Source of the DNA: Paramacrobiotus metropolitanus
Taxonomy: Eukaryota; Tardigrada; Eutardigrada; Parachela; Macrobiotidae
Direction of reading: 5' to 3'
Length of the DNA stretch: 64,000 nucleotides
NCBI RefSeq assembly: GCF_019649055.1
Contig: NW_026570259.1
Span: 124,001 to 188,000, forward strand
The notes under the pieces were generated by a model. The model had not been told where the DNA came from. It searched no databases and saw only the letters and a program-made list of their open reading frames with translations. Shown here in pieces: positions 34,831 to 46,458 of this stretch; within the stretch, counting starts at the first letter, position 1; every line of letters begins with the position of its first letter. The translations under genes and the position numbers were made by a program.

Positions 34831-37800
34831 TTATTCCTCCATTTCGTTCGCGCTTCCTTCTTCTTCCTCGCCTTCTCCATCCTCCTCTTCCTCATCGTTC
34901 TCGGGCTCATCCTTATCATTTCCAGCACCTGTCTCCTGTTTGAGCGCCTTCTCCACCAACTCCACCCTTTTCCTCAAATTACTCATCTCCTTCGCCTTCA
35001 TCTCCTCGCGTCCCACCATTTCCTGGCAGGCTTTTCGCATGCCCACCACATCCCACACCGTCGCAATCTCGTCCACTTTCACGCCGCGTTTAACCACTTT
35101 CCGTCGCCACTGCAGCACAAACCGGACAAAATCCAGCAAATCCGTCATCAGCTTCCGCTTCTTCGTGTTGCCTTCCTTCAGTAAGCGCAACACCGACGTC
35201 CCTAACGGACCCAACCAGTTGTTGACTTCATCGACCCGGGGAGTCGTGTGCTTCATAGTATCCTGGACAACTCTCACCAGCTGACTCTGTCGCATAACAG
35301 CGAATGCTCCCTCGAAATCCGTGATAATGTCTAAGATACCCGGAATAAGAATTCCAGCCTCCTGTCCCAATCCCTGCATCATGCGTCGAATCAACATGAA
35401 CGAGAATTCTCCACTCCGCGTCTCTGCAAACTTTACCACCAGTGGTGCAAATACTTTCCTCACAATTTTCGCTCTTTCTTCATACTCCACGTCTTTCAAA
35501 ACTTCACAACAAGAAGCCTCTGAACGAAAAGTACTCCCTCAACGAAGGCTTTATGCAACGTTGGGTTGTGCACCTTCCCCGCACTCTCCACGCATTCCTC
35601 CAACAATTTGCTCAAATCTTTCCTCTTCACTTCTGACATTCTCCACATCTTTCAGTTTGTGATGGTTGATTCCCGTTAGAATCTTTCCCACAGAGTGGAT
35701 AAGAAGGCTGTGTTGCTCGCGTTGCGATGACTTCGCTGACGGTGGTTTTTCTACCGCTAATGCCATCATCGGTTGGATAAGTGACAGCAGGATGGTCGGA
35801 TCAGCACTGGCGAATGTGGCGTAAATGGTTAACAGCCGCAAGGCACGAATGCGGGGATCGGTGTCTTCTTGCGATTTTTCTGAGCGGCGTGCGCGAAGAA
35901 TGTTGGCCAATACGGCATCCATCTGGAACATGGCTTCATCATCCAAATCCGGTTCGGACTCTTCGGCGTCATCCTGTACCATGCCAGGAATCTATAACAA
36001 CATCGCGTTAACCGAATAACTTAATTCACAAAAGAGTAACTTCGGTAACGCACGGATACCAATGAAAATTCCTTCAACAATTAATCTCTAAAACAATCAG
36101 TAAAAAAGATGAATCTATTCCTCATAATACGAGAAGTGCAGAAGTACTCTAAACAATTCATCCAAGAAAGCTGACGAAATATTATCACAAATCAGCAATG
36201 ATTAACCAGTTGTACCTGTTGCAGTGCAGCACGATCGACAGTCAGCGTATTTTCCTCATCACCACCGTCTTCTTCACCGATATCAGAAAATTCTTCCTCT
36301 TCATCATCCGTGGAAACAAATTCCACGCTCCCCTCTTCCATATCGTCATCTTCCTCTTCAACCGGCGGATTTGCCATTTCCAACAGCAGCGCAATCGCCT
36401 CACCGTTGATGAAGGGGCACAAAGCATGGAAAACAAGCTCAAATGTATCAAACACCGTCCGCTCCACAGCCAGCATGCTCACCACAAAGCGCATAATGAT
36501 CAACATTACTTCATCATCAGTCAACTCCTTCCGTAAAGATTTCTCCATCTTACTCAACTCCTCCACCACCTCCCGCGCGAGAACCGGACGGTAGATTAAC
36601 CAATGCCCACCGGCAAACAAGGCGATCAATTTCAGAACCGATTTGAACGTGTCATTAACCGGCAGTTTGCCCATTTTCTTCGCCAAGTGAAGAGCTTTAT
36701 GTTTCAGCTGTTGATCCGTTTCTTCACCATCGGATGTCACATAGTCACTGCCCTGAGCGATGATCTCCAGAACGGCGACTTTAATGCGAATCGCCGTATC
36801 AATGGACGTATCTTCATTACGCGCCCGCCCTCGGTAACGGTTTTCGTTGGGGATCCATGAGAGAAAGGTAGCCAACTCTTTCGCTAAGGAGGCGGATGCT
36901 TTTTTCTTTTCTTCATTTTCCGCTTTCGAATATGCTACAACAAGCGAATCAAAGATGAGTTTTCTATGCAAACCTAACGTCCAAATTTTCTACATTGTTT
37001 CTTACCATTTTTGGCGAAAAATTCAATTAACTTCTCAAAAAAAGCTACGCTTTCCACAGTCCTGATTCTGTTTAAAATATGTCCCAGCATCCGCAAAACA
37101 GGCAACTGATAAGGATCAGAGCGGCGGCAGTTGAGATAATCCATTAACTTCAACGCGGGATCCAAACATTTCTCCGGCTCCAACTGCAGTAAAATAATCC
37201 GAACAAATTCGGCCCACTGCCGGAACTGCTGCTTTAACATATCTGGCAATATCAGTTCATCTACGATCTCCTGAGTTAACCTTTCATCGTTTAACGTCTT
37301 AAGTGACTTCAAAACCTGGATCTTGGCTTGATTGGCACTGGCGTGCAGAACCTGTAGCAAACCACCAGTTAAAGAAAAACTAAAGTAAAAAAACAACACT
37401 TCAAAAAATAAATACCGACAAAAAAAGCGACAGTTACTGCGGAAACCATCACTGTTCACCTTAAAACTTTCAGATTCAGCAGCGCGAGGTTCCTCCGCAT
37501 ATCGTAGCAGCAGCACAAGGAACGGCTGCGTCAGCAAGAGCTGCAGTGCTTTAGCGTCGGTGGTGAACGGCAGCAGTTTGCAGATCACGTCAAAAGGCAA
37601 TTTGGCGCGGAAGGGTGCTTCACCCGCCGCTATCTGAACGAAACGCGTCCAGAAGGCGGGAAAACGGTCCGGGACGCTTTGGTAGGCTGTTACCACAGCC
37701 AGAACACACGGGTGAAGGTTGTGGGTGTCCGTTTTATATAGCAAAGTGCATATTGCATCGATATTGGTTGCGGAAAGAAGATCGGATGCGCCCAGCGTCT

Positions 37801-38970
37801 GTTTCAGCAACGGCTCCATTGCTTTCTGTAAACAACAGTACAACAATTTGTAAACAAGAAATATCTCAGTTGAAAAATTTACTAAAAACAAAATTTAAAA
37901 CAGCGTTAAACTGTGCGATAACGCTTGCATATAAATAATTTGCAATATTGGCACAACTGCAGTTGCAATTAATTACTGCACATACTCGGTGGTACTGGAA
38001 GGCACGAAGAATCAGAAAAAGATCGTCCAGCACCATGTTTTCGAAAGATTTAGCCAAATGCTCTTTGAGCAGAGGAAGCAGACTACCATTAAACGTCTCG
38101 CTGGAGATCTGGAAGAAGACACAATTTAGGCACTCGGATATAAGTCACACACCGTCTCCTACTTTTTCTATTATTTCCACGAGAATGTCGCTGGCGCCTG
38201 CTTTCAAATAGGACTTCCTGGACTCCAGTGCGCAAAGATCGTCCACAATGTGCCGAGCATGGACGGCCGACATGGACGAGATGCGCTGCGAACTGGTTAG
38301 AGCCTTGTACGCGAACAATCGACCGACACCCGCTGTGCGACAGTCCGTTTTCATATCTTCCACCTTCAGGTGTTCATCCACGCAAACCAAGACCATTTCG
38401 TTGCGAATTTGTGGGAATTCTTGCAGAAACTAAACAAAAATTTAAAAAAAAATAATAATAAATTTTTTTTAAAAAAATAAAAAAATAAGGAAATAATCTG
38501 CACAAATTAACACTAGCAAACGGAAAAGACTATGTAATGACAGTAATGTGAGCTGAAAATAAACATTTTAAGCGAGTTCTTCACTTACCACTGCTAATGT
38601 TGCGGCAAATCCGTATCGCACACCGCCACGATTCGACGCCAAGCCTTTAACCAGGCGCTGAAGCGTATATTTCAACGATTCGGAAATTGCATCCTTGAAA
38701 AGGAACCAGATTACTGCCGATGCTGTTTCATAAGTGAAAGTTCACGGAAGAATGGAAGATGGGTATCCTCTGAGATCTCACCTCGGCATTGCTTTCCAGA
38801 GCAATGTCGCTCTTCGATGTCGTCTCATGCAGCGCCGTGATCAGCTTACTCGTGGCTTCCAGTTGCTTCTCCTGATCCAGTTGCGCTAAATCATAGAACA
38901 GATCCAGAAGGGGTTGCGATATGGGAAGAACCCGGCGTTCCAGGCTGCCGCTGCCAGCCGCGGTTCCCAT
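34831..38970 (-). CDS. MYBBP1A: MYBBP1A / DNA polymerase phi (POL5) family nucleolar protein
   Basis: Nine exons (38970-38782, 38693-38589, 38429-38163, 38108-37986, 37825-37460, 37351-37006, 36934-36216, 35991-35574, 35519-34831) join to 1073 residues. MYBBP1A/Pol5 proteins are nucleolar HEAT-repeat proteins acting in rRNA synthesis and ribosome biogenesis; despite the name they are not true polymerases. Family features: the N-terminal LPISQPLLDLFYDLAQLDQE, the hallmark LQRLVKGLASNRGGVRYGFA, repeated amphipathic helices throughout, a central acidic block (residues about 650-690, EEEDDDMEEGS ... EEEEFSD) and a second acidic tail (DEPENDEEEEDGEGEEEEG). Intron 5 (108 nt) has a length divisible by three and no stop. 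Intron 8 is only 54 nt with a weak GTGCAC donor, and is inferred because the same frame resumes after two stops. The gene is divergent from HDDC2, sharing about 0.6 kb of upstream DNA. Confidence 0.87.
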
Positions 38971-39566
38971 TTTAGTTCAGCAAGGACCGGGAACTTCAAC
39001 AATCAACAGCGTTTACTGCAGTCCGGAAGACGTCCAAAACAGCTGAGACAAATGAAGAAATGGCTACCCATAAACAGAAATCAGCTTTTAGTTAGACTAA
39101 TACTTCAAACTCTACTCAAATTATTTTTACCAAAACGAAGACTGAATATTAGATGTAGAAATCAAAATGCAGTCCAAGACCCTAAAAGAAACTGCAGAAA
39201 CGGTTGGCTGTTGCGCAAGCCGTTCTAGAATAGCCGCCTCCCGGACTGCAGTTTTCGTCGACACCGTAATTCATGAAAAGCACGTATTCCCTGGGAACGA
39301 ACCGAGCAGAGCCCACGAGGAATGACACGAAATTTACGAAAAAGTAGAACCATTTGATTTTGTGAAACTGAGTTTTACCTTTTACGTTTTACGTTTAACT
39401 TTTATTTGGGTTTCGCTCTTGAACTGTTCGGATTTCTTTACTTTGTTAATTTTCGGTTAAGTGGGTTAGCTACGCTACAGAGCAGTGAGGGGTTCTTCCG
39501 AAATTTTGTTTAGTGAATATTTACATTGAGCCTGTCACGATTCCTGAAGAAGAAAACACAACGACA
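38971..39566. promoter_or_regulatory. Shared upstream region, MYBBP1A / HDDC2
   Basis: The 596 bp between two divergent start codons must hold both promoters and 5' UTRs. No TATA-like element is convincingly placed relative to either start, in line with housekeeping genes; boundaries are inferred from the start codons only. Confidence 0.5.
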
Positions 39567-41513
39567 ATGGCTGATTCGAACTCTAATATTCTGGATTTTT
39601 TGTTGATTATAGGAAATCTCAAGGTGGGTCTGCCAGGAAACACAGTAGTATTTTATGGCATCGTTTTGCGTGTTTGCGATTCCGCGCAAGTCGCAACTCC
39701 TGTCGATTGCGTTCGCGGACATCTGGTTTTATGCAGCCTTCCATGGCTGTGGAATACAAATACATTTTGTTATTGTTATCGTTGTGAAGCGAAATTAGAA
39801 TAAAATTCTTTCGACCATTTCGTAGAAGGAGAAGCGTACCGGGTGGCGACTGCGCAAGATTCCCGAACCGGAAAGCATTTCCGATCACATGTACCGAATG
39901 GCCATCTGCTCCATGTGCCTCGGCGATTCCGCCGCGGATAAAAATCGGTAAGGAATGCTTAACATTTTTACTACGACATTTGCCCCGCGATTGAGAAATG
40001 GAGCTTAGGGACTTGATTTGGATTTGTCATGACGCCGCATTTTTCCTCATTGTTGTGTGTTCATGATGATCGCATCTTCTGCTGTCGTCTTTCACTTTGT
40101 TAAGCAAAAGAAACATTTAAATTCCTCGTGTTTGTCCTGTGATTTTTAAAGTAATCTGACTGCTGCCGTGAATTGCAGTTGTGTTAAAATTGCGCTTGTC
40201 CACGATATGGCTGAAGCATTGGTTGGTGACATTACACCGCATTGTGGAATCTCGAAAGAAGAGAAGCTTGTGCATAGATTGCGATGATCCGTATTTTGTA
40301 TAGTACACTGCATTACCTACTGGGTAGCATTTCCTCACTGCATAACATTATAACAGCCTTATGTTTTCGCTAGTTGCCAAATTTCGATTGTAGCCATTGA
40401 GTGTAATTTGCTTATTTGATGCGTGTATTAAAATCAAAAGCTGTTTTAATGCTCAAAATACGAATTATGATAACTCCGCTTTGCATAGTTGTGTTCGGAA
40501 ATTCTTCCGCGTTTGCAACTTTTCATAGGTTTGCATGCCTTTGGTTTATGCTAGCGTCGAAGTACAGTGCGTACATATTGTGCACAGGAGTAGTATGTAA
40601 CGTATGTAATTCTTGATAAAATAACGTATAGTGTACTACGCTTTAAAGCTTCCAGTTTGCTTGTGTGTTTTCCAGGAAGCAATGCAGACTATCTGCTCGA
40701 AATTGGAACCAAAGATCGCGGCGGAAATTATGGGACTCTATGAGGTAAAAATGACAGCTAATCTCCCTTATTTGCGATTGCTATGTACGTACGTCTTTGA
40801 AAGGAAATACTGTGCAAGCGGACGGTATCGGTGGTATAATGTGTTTTGTTGCTTTCTTTGAATTATGAAAGCTACAAGTGTGGATAACATTCCGCGCATA
40901 AGTAAAGCATATTTAGCTTTTTTAACGAAATAATATGGCTAATTTCAATGCAGTGCTTGCAGCTTCTACCCCAGTTGTGTAAAATATCAGTATACGATAT
41001 ATGCAGTTGAATGCTTGATTGCACAGCTTATGAAGCGCATAATTGTGCTTATTTTTTCATAGGAGTATGAACAGCAAGAAACCCTAGAAGCGCAGACTGT
41101 AAAAGACCTGGACCGGTTTGAAATGATTCTCCAGGCCTATGAGTACGAAGATAAACATCGCCGCCAAGAGAATCCGAAATATCTGCAAGAGTTTTTCGAG
41201 AATACTCGAGGTAGCGAACTGCTTACCTCCCAGTTTTTGTTTTAGTACTTGATTTTATGAAAGAGTACTGTATGGTTTAATCTTGTGGATGACATTTGAC
41301 GAATAGATGCATCACATGATTTAGCGCGGAACGTTTGAAACGTTGTGTGGTAATGATTGTTCGTAGTCTACTTTACTGTATTGTGTATTTTGTGTAGGCA
41401 CATTTCGGAATGGGGAAATTCAGCAGTGGGTGAAGGAACTGGAAAAGCGCCGAGCTGATCTCCATGGTGAGGCTAGTAGCGATTTACCGGACCAGGTTCC
41501 CGCCCCTCAGTGA
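39567..41513 (+). CDS. HDDC2: HD domain-containing 5'-nucleotidase HDDC2
   Basis: Six exons (39567-39623, 39826-39947, 40179-40269, 40676-40744, 41063-41210, 41398-41513) join in phase to 200 residues, against about 204 in the human protein. HDDC2/YfbR-type enzymes are metal-dependent 5'-deoxynucleotidases that dephosphorylate deoxynucleoside monophosphates. Motifs: [32 protein letters not shown] with the first metal His, [16 protein letters not shown] with the HD pair, KEEKL, and [20 protein letters not shown] with the second Asp, then AYEYED. The start is the Met of MADSNSN, which matches the family N-terminus. The third intron uses a weak GTGCAT donor, chosen by phase and alignment. Alternative acceptors six to nine bases apart at exon 2 (AAG-GAG-AAG) are possible. 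Identification is very confident. Confidence 0.93.
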
Positions 41514-42673
41514 TGCGTGATCGATGTCGTTGGACAGCGTTTGTCTGATTCTTCTCAAATCCCCAAAGAAATAGATTATGGTTTAGATCTTTTGGTCCTG
41601 GTTAACTGAAATGTGGAAGGGAGAGTGATACTCTTCCGGCACCGTTGATATGTTCACTGTGACTGAAGTTAAGAATGTTTTTCGTTTGCCGTGTAGATCA
41701 TTATATAAACACCATTACTTTCTATGGTTGTTTTCACTTTTCATAAAGGTGCCTCTAGTGATTTTTCGTGCATATTTTGATTGCTTCATTCAGTTCATTG
41801 CTTCATCACCGTTTCATGTGGTTTGCCTTATTTCTTTTCGGTGCGAATTCTGTAGAAATTTGTCAAGTTGACTGATCTAAGTGACTTTTAAGCGCGGGGA
41901 ACAAGATAAGTGTAAGTAGGAAACCAATAAATAAAAAAAACTTTTCTATCATTCACGATCAGAATGTACTCGGATGCACATGAACTTCAACTGTGAAGTT
42001 CCTAATTCAAGTCACAGCAAGTAAACTTCGTGATTGTACGTACTGCAGTACAAGCGGAATCGATAATTCTGACTTTGTGATGCCTTAAAACAGTTGTAAC
42101 AATTCTGCTGTTTTATTTTTATTTACAATTAATATCAAAACTTATGGCTGCACTGCTTAGATAATAATGCTGATGATTCATCTGTGCCAAGATTTTCGTT
42201 CAAGATTGACCAACCACGTTCCAAAAATATTTTATTGTAACAGGAAATATCTATCCACGGACCACCTCTAATACGTAATCGGAAGTTTCCGCTAACTACG
42301 TGCCCTTATTGACATTATTTTAATACTGTAACCTTTGTACGACGTTATTAATGGATTTGGGGAGGAGCATGAAAATTATAAGAATTTGAGAGCAAAAAAT
42401 TCAATTCCATACTGAATTAAATTATCTATCGCGTTTTGCTGCTCTTTGTCGTCCGTTTCTAGTTCTGCTAGTGCATGTCAACTGTGAAATTGTATTAGCT
42501 TGGAAATGAAAGAACCGGTAGTTTCAGTCAACAGTGACTAGCGTACTGTATCTGTAGGTAAGTGAAAATTTAACGGAAACACAATCGCTACTACTGCGCA
42601 TCTGCGCGCTTCGATTCTTAGTTCTTGGCAAACACCCTCAGCGTCGTCGTTTGCACTACCCACTCGTGGATAC
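41514..42673. other. Intergenic with possible last Ig-gene exon
   Basis: This holds the 3' UTR of HDDC2 (an AATAAA signal occurs near 41928) and the 3' part of the minus-strand Ig gene. A possible tiny terminal exon of that gene lies at 42551-42528, after a TTACCTACAG acceptor and ending in TGA; it is weakly supported. Confidence 0.3.
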
Positions 42674-43845
42674 CTGGTGCGGCCGGAATAAGCACTGCAT
42701 TTCTCCAGCTGAGGCCCGTCTGACGGCCCAAATGTTGTATGCATCGTCGGTCACCTGTCCGGGCCGGTTGATGAGCTGCGTGTCGTTGAGCTGGGCGATC
42801 TCGACACCCTGGGGGATGCCGGAAGCGGCTATGAGGGGCCCATATGGCACCTCCGAAGGACCGTAGACGACGCGACCGTTATGGCGCCAGATGATGTGAC
42901 TGCGTAGATTGCGAAAAATGTTTTCCGGGAGGGGCAGCCGGATATGACACGGCACTGCACTACGTGATTGCCTTCGGTTGCGGTAAGGTGTGCAGGGTTA
43001 GTAGGTGCGAAGACGTCCTCGCGGCGCGTGATCAGCGGCAGCAGTAAGTAGCGCTGCAGGACACGCGGGCGGGGCGAGTAAGCGGGGCCCGAGGGGGCGG
43101 CGATGCAGTGGACAGAGCCGCCGGAGGCCATGCTGATATTGCTGATCAGGAAGATGAGGGTGTTGTTTATACGGGTGAAGTTGTATTGCTGTCCCGAGGT
43201 GTCCTCCATCGGCCACGGACGTGGTCGGCCGGTTTCAAAAACAGTGCGGTCCTGGTGCAGCCAGGACAAATCGCGCCCGTCACTGCCATCCGAGACTTCG
43301 CACCGGAAGGTCACATTGTCCCCAGTCGCGGCCGGTAAATTATGCTATCCGTCACGAAATCACTAGGGGCCAGCCGCGTCAGAATGATCCGGTCATCCTG
43401 CCGATTTTTCTGCCACGCTTCCGCCAACATTTCGTTCACTATCAAGCTTTATACGTGAGCCAGTTATTCAGGATGCATCAGTATGAAAACACTCGGAGTA
43501 TTATTATGATCGGACAATCAGGATCTGACAATAATGCTTGTACAATGTAATCAAACTTATCTTGAGTACTTGTACACGTTGCGATGAAGGCTGTATAATT
43601 ATAATGAAGATAGTAATAAAGCCTAATAAGAGGATTTCCAAATACTGCAATGAGATTGAACGACTCAGAACAGATTCAGCAGTTACCATATATAAGTATT
43701 GTACTTACGTTACTCACAGTCTGGAATCTGGATACTCCGAGTTGGACGCCGGCCGCTGAGGTTGAGTCGGACATCCCGCACACAGGTGCAGCTGCAACAG
43801 TATTAAAAACCTGCATGTTGGCCACATGCCTCTCAGGCTGCCCAT
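42674..43845 (-). pseudogene. Secreted Ig-domain protein with two frame breaks
   Basis: Exon 1 (43845-43718) encodes a signal peptide (MGSLRGMWPTCRFLILLQLH) and a short linker, ending at GTGAGT. Exon 2 (43362-42674) encodes two Ig-like domains. Domain 1 has GDNVTFRCEVSDG, LSWLHQDRTVFETG, NNTLIFLISNIS and GSVHCIAAP. Domain 2 has LTATEGNHVV, PCHIRLPLPENIF, HIIWRHNGRVVYG, LNDTQLI and EMQCLF. Each has the paired Cys and core Trp of an Ig fold. Two frame changes interrupt exon 2. The first is near 43340, between DFVTDSII and the first Ig strand. The second is near 42963, at a tandem AGTGC duplication that lies exactly where the reading frame shifts. Either this is a recent pseudogene or the sequence carries small indels. 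The nearest functional class, perhaps cell-surface recognition or neuronal Ig proteins, cannot be fixed. A membrane anchor is not seen in this part. Confidence 0.6.
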
Positions 43846-44354
43846 CGTCCTCCAACTACTCGCCGGCAACGTTGCTCGCTGGCAGTAAGATGATTACCAT
43901 ATTCCTACGCCAGAAAAAAAATTTTATAAGCCGACTCACAGACCGAATTGCAGTATAGGTAAAATAGTGTTGCAATCTGGACACCACCGCAATCTCTCAG
44001 CAACCACTGCTGCTGGTTTTTATAGCTGACTGTGCATGCGGCATTCGACATTTGTTACTGTGTTACTACTAAGGAACAAAGTTTGAAATGACCGATGGGC
44101 TTGAGGAACGATCTGATGGAAATTTTGACCGGCCTACAACCCCACCGCAACACTGAGGAGATTCTAAGTTTCAAGATGTCATTTATTCAATGAAAATTGG
44201 CTAGGGGAACAGAAGTTAACCGGTGAAAACCAAAATCTTGGCACGGATAAACATTACTCGTATATTTATATTACAATGATGATTTGTAGCGCCAGATAAA
44301 ACAATCGATAACTGTAAAGCCGGCAACGCAAACAAGAAATCACCAACTGTACTA
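43846..44354. other. Intergenic between Ig gene and uL30m
   Basis: Upstream region of the Ig-domain gene and 3' flank of the mitochondrial ribosomal protein gene. No other gene is seen. Confidence 0.3.
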
Positions 44355-45932
44355 TTAACTGCCAATCTTGTGGTACGCTAAATCACCGCCTCTGTCGTAG
44401 GCGGTCGGCTTCTTCTCCTTCCATCGTTTTTCCCTATCCCAATTTTCCGAACCCGGAATGAAGAATTTCTTCAGTTCGCCTCCCTCGCGTGTAGGATTAG
44501 CTGCGCCGTCGCTGGACCAATGATTGAGCAGACTGCCATCCTTGCTTCCTTTGAACCACACTTTCCGCATGTACGGTTCTTTATCGGATGTCAGCATGAC
44601 ATATCTTTCCAGTTCGGGTCGATTGACCGCTCGGAAGTAATTGTCACGATAGTACTTGGAGGGAACAAACTCCCCGTTGCGCTTCAGCAGCATGCCCTTG
44701 TAATTCTCCTCCGTCGGCACACTCTTCGGGTCGGGAATCACGAAGGGCTTCATGCGGATCAGATGCTTCACCATCCACAGCTTCGCGTTTGTAGCCGGCG
44801 TGTTTTTGATGAGAACCATCTCGTTCATGGGTCGGTCGAGCTGCAGATCGACCATGATTTTCTTTTCATACTTTTGACGGCCGGCCATGGTTTTCACTCT
44901 CCATACCACGTGCAGTTTCGCCGGATCGAAATCCAAGTGACTTTCCCGAAATTCCGCAAACCTACAACGAAGGAAAATAATTCATTGACTGTGAAGTTTT
45001 CAAAGTCGTATTTCGTACAGTGACATCTAGACCATAATTTTTGATGAGTTTCATATCACATTTGATTGCCCAATAATTATTACTACCCGGTAGTATGTAC
45101 TACTACGTACGTATTCTGTCGCATTGCATTAATCCACAGTTTCATTAATACAAAGCGTATCAGAAAAACAATCAATATCTCAAACAAAAAAGCATAATAT
45201 AGCCTTTGTCCTCAGAATTCAAATCACGTTAACCAGAATTTTAATATTTTTGCTTTTTTCCACCTTTCAACTGGTACTATTACCGTACATCGCGTACGCA
45301 ATGTCATTGCGTACAAAGAACCCTGTCGCGCAACATATAGATATACTGTAGGCTGTCAAAAATGTGACGGTGTTGCGGTTTACCATCAGTTATGCTATTT
45401 CGTAACGCTGTTGTATAGACGGTGATTCTTTTGCCTACCGAGCAAATTCCGGAACCTTGGCCATCCGATTGCCAGCCTCGTGAACACTGACAGATCCATC
45501 CTCCGCATACACTGCGGCTTCTCCTCGATCACTCGCACCGCCGCGGGTTTGAATAGCATCTGTTGGTGCGGAGGCATCGGACAATTTTTTCGGTTCACCA
45601 GTGGATTCTTCATTTAGTGCTTCCGGCGGTGGAATCATATTAGGCAAAGAGCGCCGAGCACGACCGTCTTGATCGAAGAGATGCGGTCTCCGTTCGCGGG
45701 AGATCTTAATAACATCTGGCATGACCACACTCATCGCCTTGATTCCTGTATGATTCGGCTCCTTAATGGTTTTACTGCGGATCCAGTGGGCATCGCCTCG
45801 TTTATTCGGTGGCAGATGGTCCCTAGAGGCAGGTCTCGGGAATCGTTTAGTGCGATTATTATAACGCACGCTGCTGTGAGCAGCGGACCTGCTTCCCAGG
45901 AGAACACGCTGGGCGCACTGGAGTGCCAGCAT
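44355..45932 (-). CDS. MRPL30: Mitochondrial large-subunit ribosomal protein uL30m
   Basis: Two exons (45932-45439, 44961-44355) join in phase to 366 residues. The core uL30 domain lies at the start of exon 2: LHVVWRVKTMAGRQKYEKKI, then MNEMVLIKNTPATNAKLWMV, KHLIRMKPFVIPDP and PTEENYKGMLLKRNGEFVPS, all matching the MRPL30 pattern (IK...GR.YWEK, HKN.PS.NAKL..VKHLIRI.PL). The N-terminus is Arg/Ser-rich without acids (MLALQCAQRVLLGSRSAAHS), a good mitochondrial targeting peptide. The protein is about twice the length of the roughly 160-residue human form, with extensions on both sides, as seen in several invertebrate mitoribosomal proteins. It acts in the mitochondrial 39S subunit. The gene is divergent from a UPF0598 homologue, also linked to mitochondria, across 526 bp. 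Confidence 0.85.
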
Positions 45933-46458
45933 TGTTGTGCGATTTTAGTGTTCACGCAAAAACAAGACCCACCAATCAAACCAAACGGTTTACAAACCCG
46001 GAGACAGTTTTAAAAGAAAACATAGGTATTATTGCACCGCGTACGGTTGGAAAGAGAACAGACAATCACAAATGACAATCCCAAAAAAAGGAGGAAACTA
46101 TGTAAGTAAAGTAAACTGTAAACAAATTCGGATTTCTAAATTGTAAAACCAGAAAAGCTGCAACGAAAATCCAATGCATGCCAAGGAAAGCAACTGGTTT
46201 ATTAAAACGTCAGTAACTGCCACATCGTGCAGTTTGCATGTACCTTAGGAGTTTTGATTTTTGATTCCACTTCCCAGGCTCTGTTTACCATTTTCAGCTG
46301 TTTTTGAAAAAAGTTGTTGTCATGTTTTCTTTCTGTACGGTGTTTTGCAGTTGCTACCTTTGGTTTCAATTATTTTTGCGTAAAACTCATTGCAGAGCGG
46401 TATCCGTTTTAATATTTTCTGCACTCCGAATATCCGTTCACAGTGACATAATTAACCA
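45933..46458. promoter_or_regulatory. Shared upstream region, uL30m / UPF0598
   Basis: 526 bp separate two divergent start codons of genes with mitochondrial connections. The interval must contain both transcription starts; no individual element is recognisable. Confidence 0.45.
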
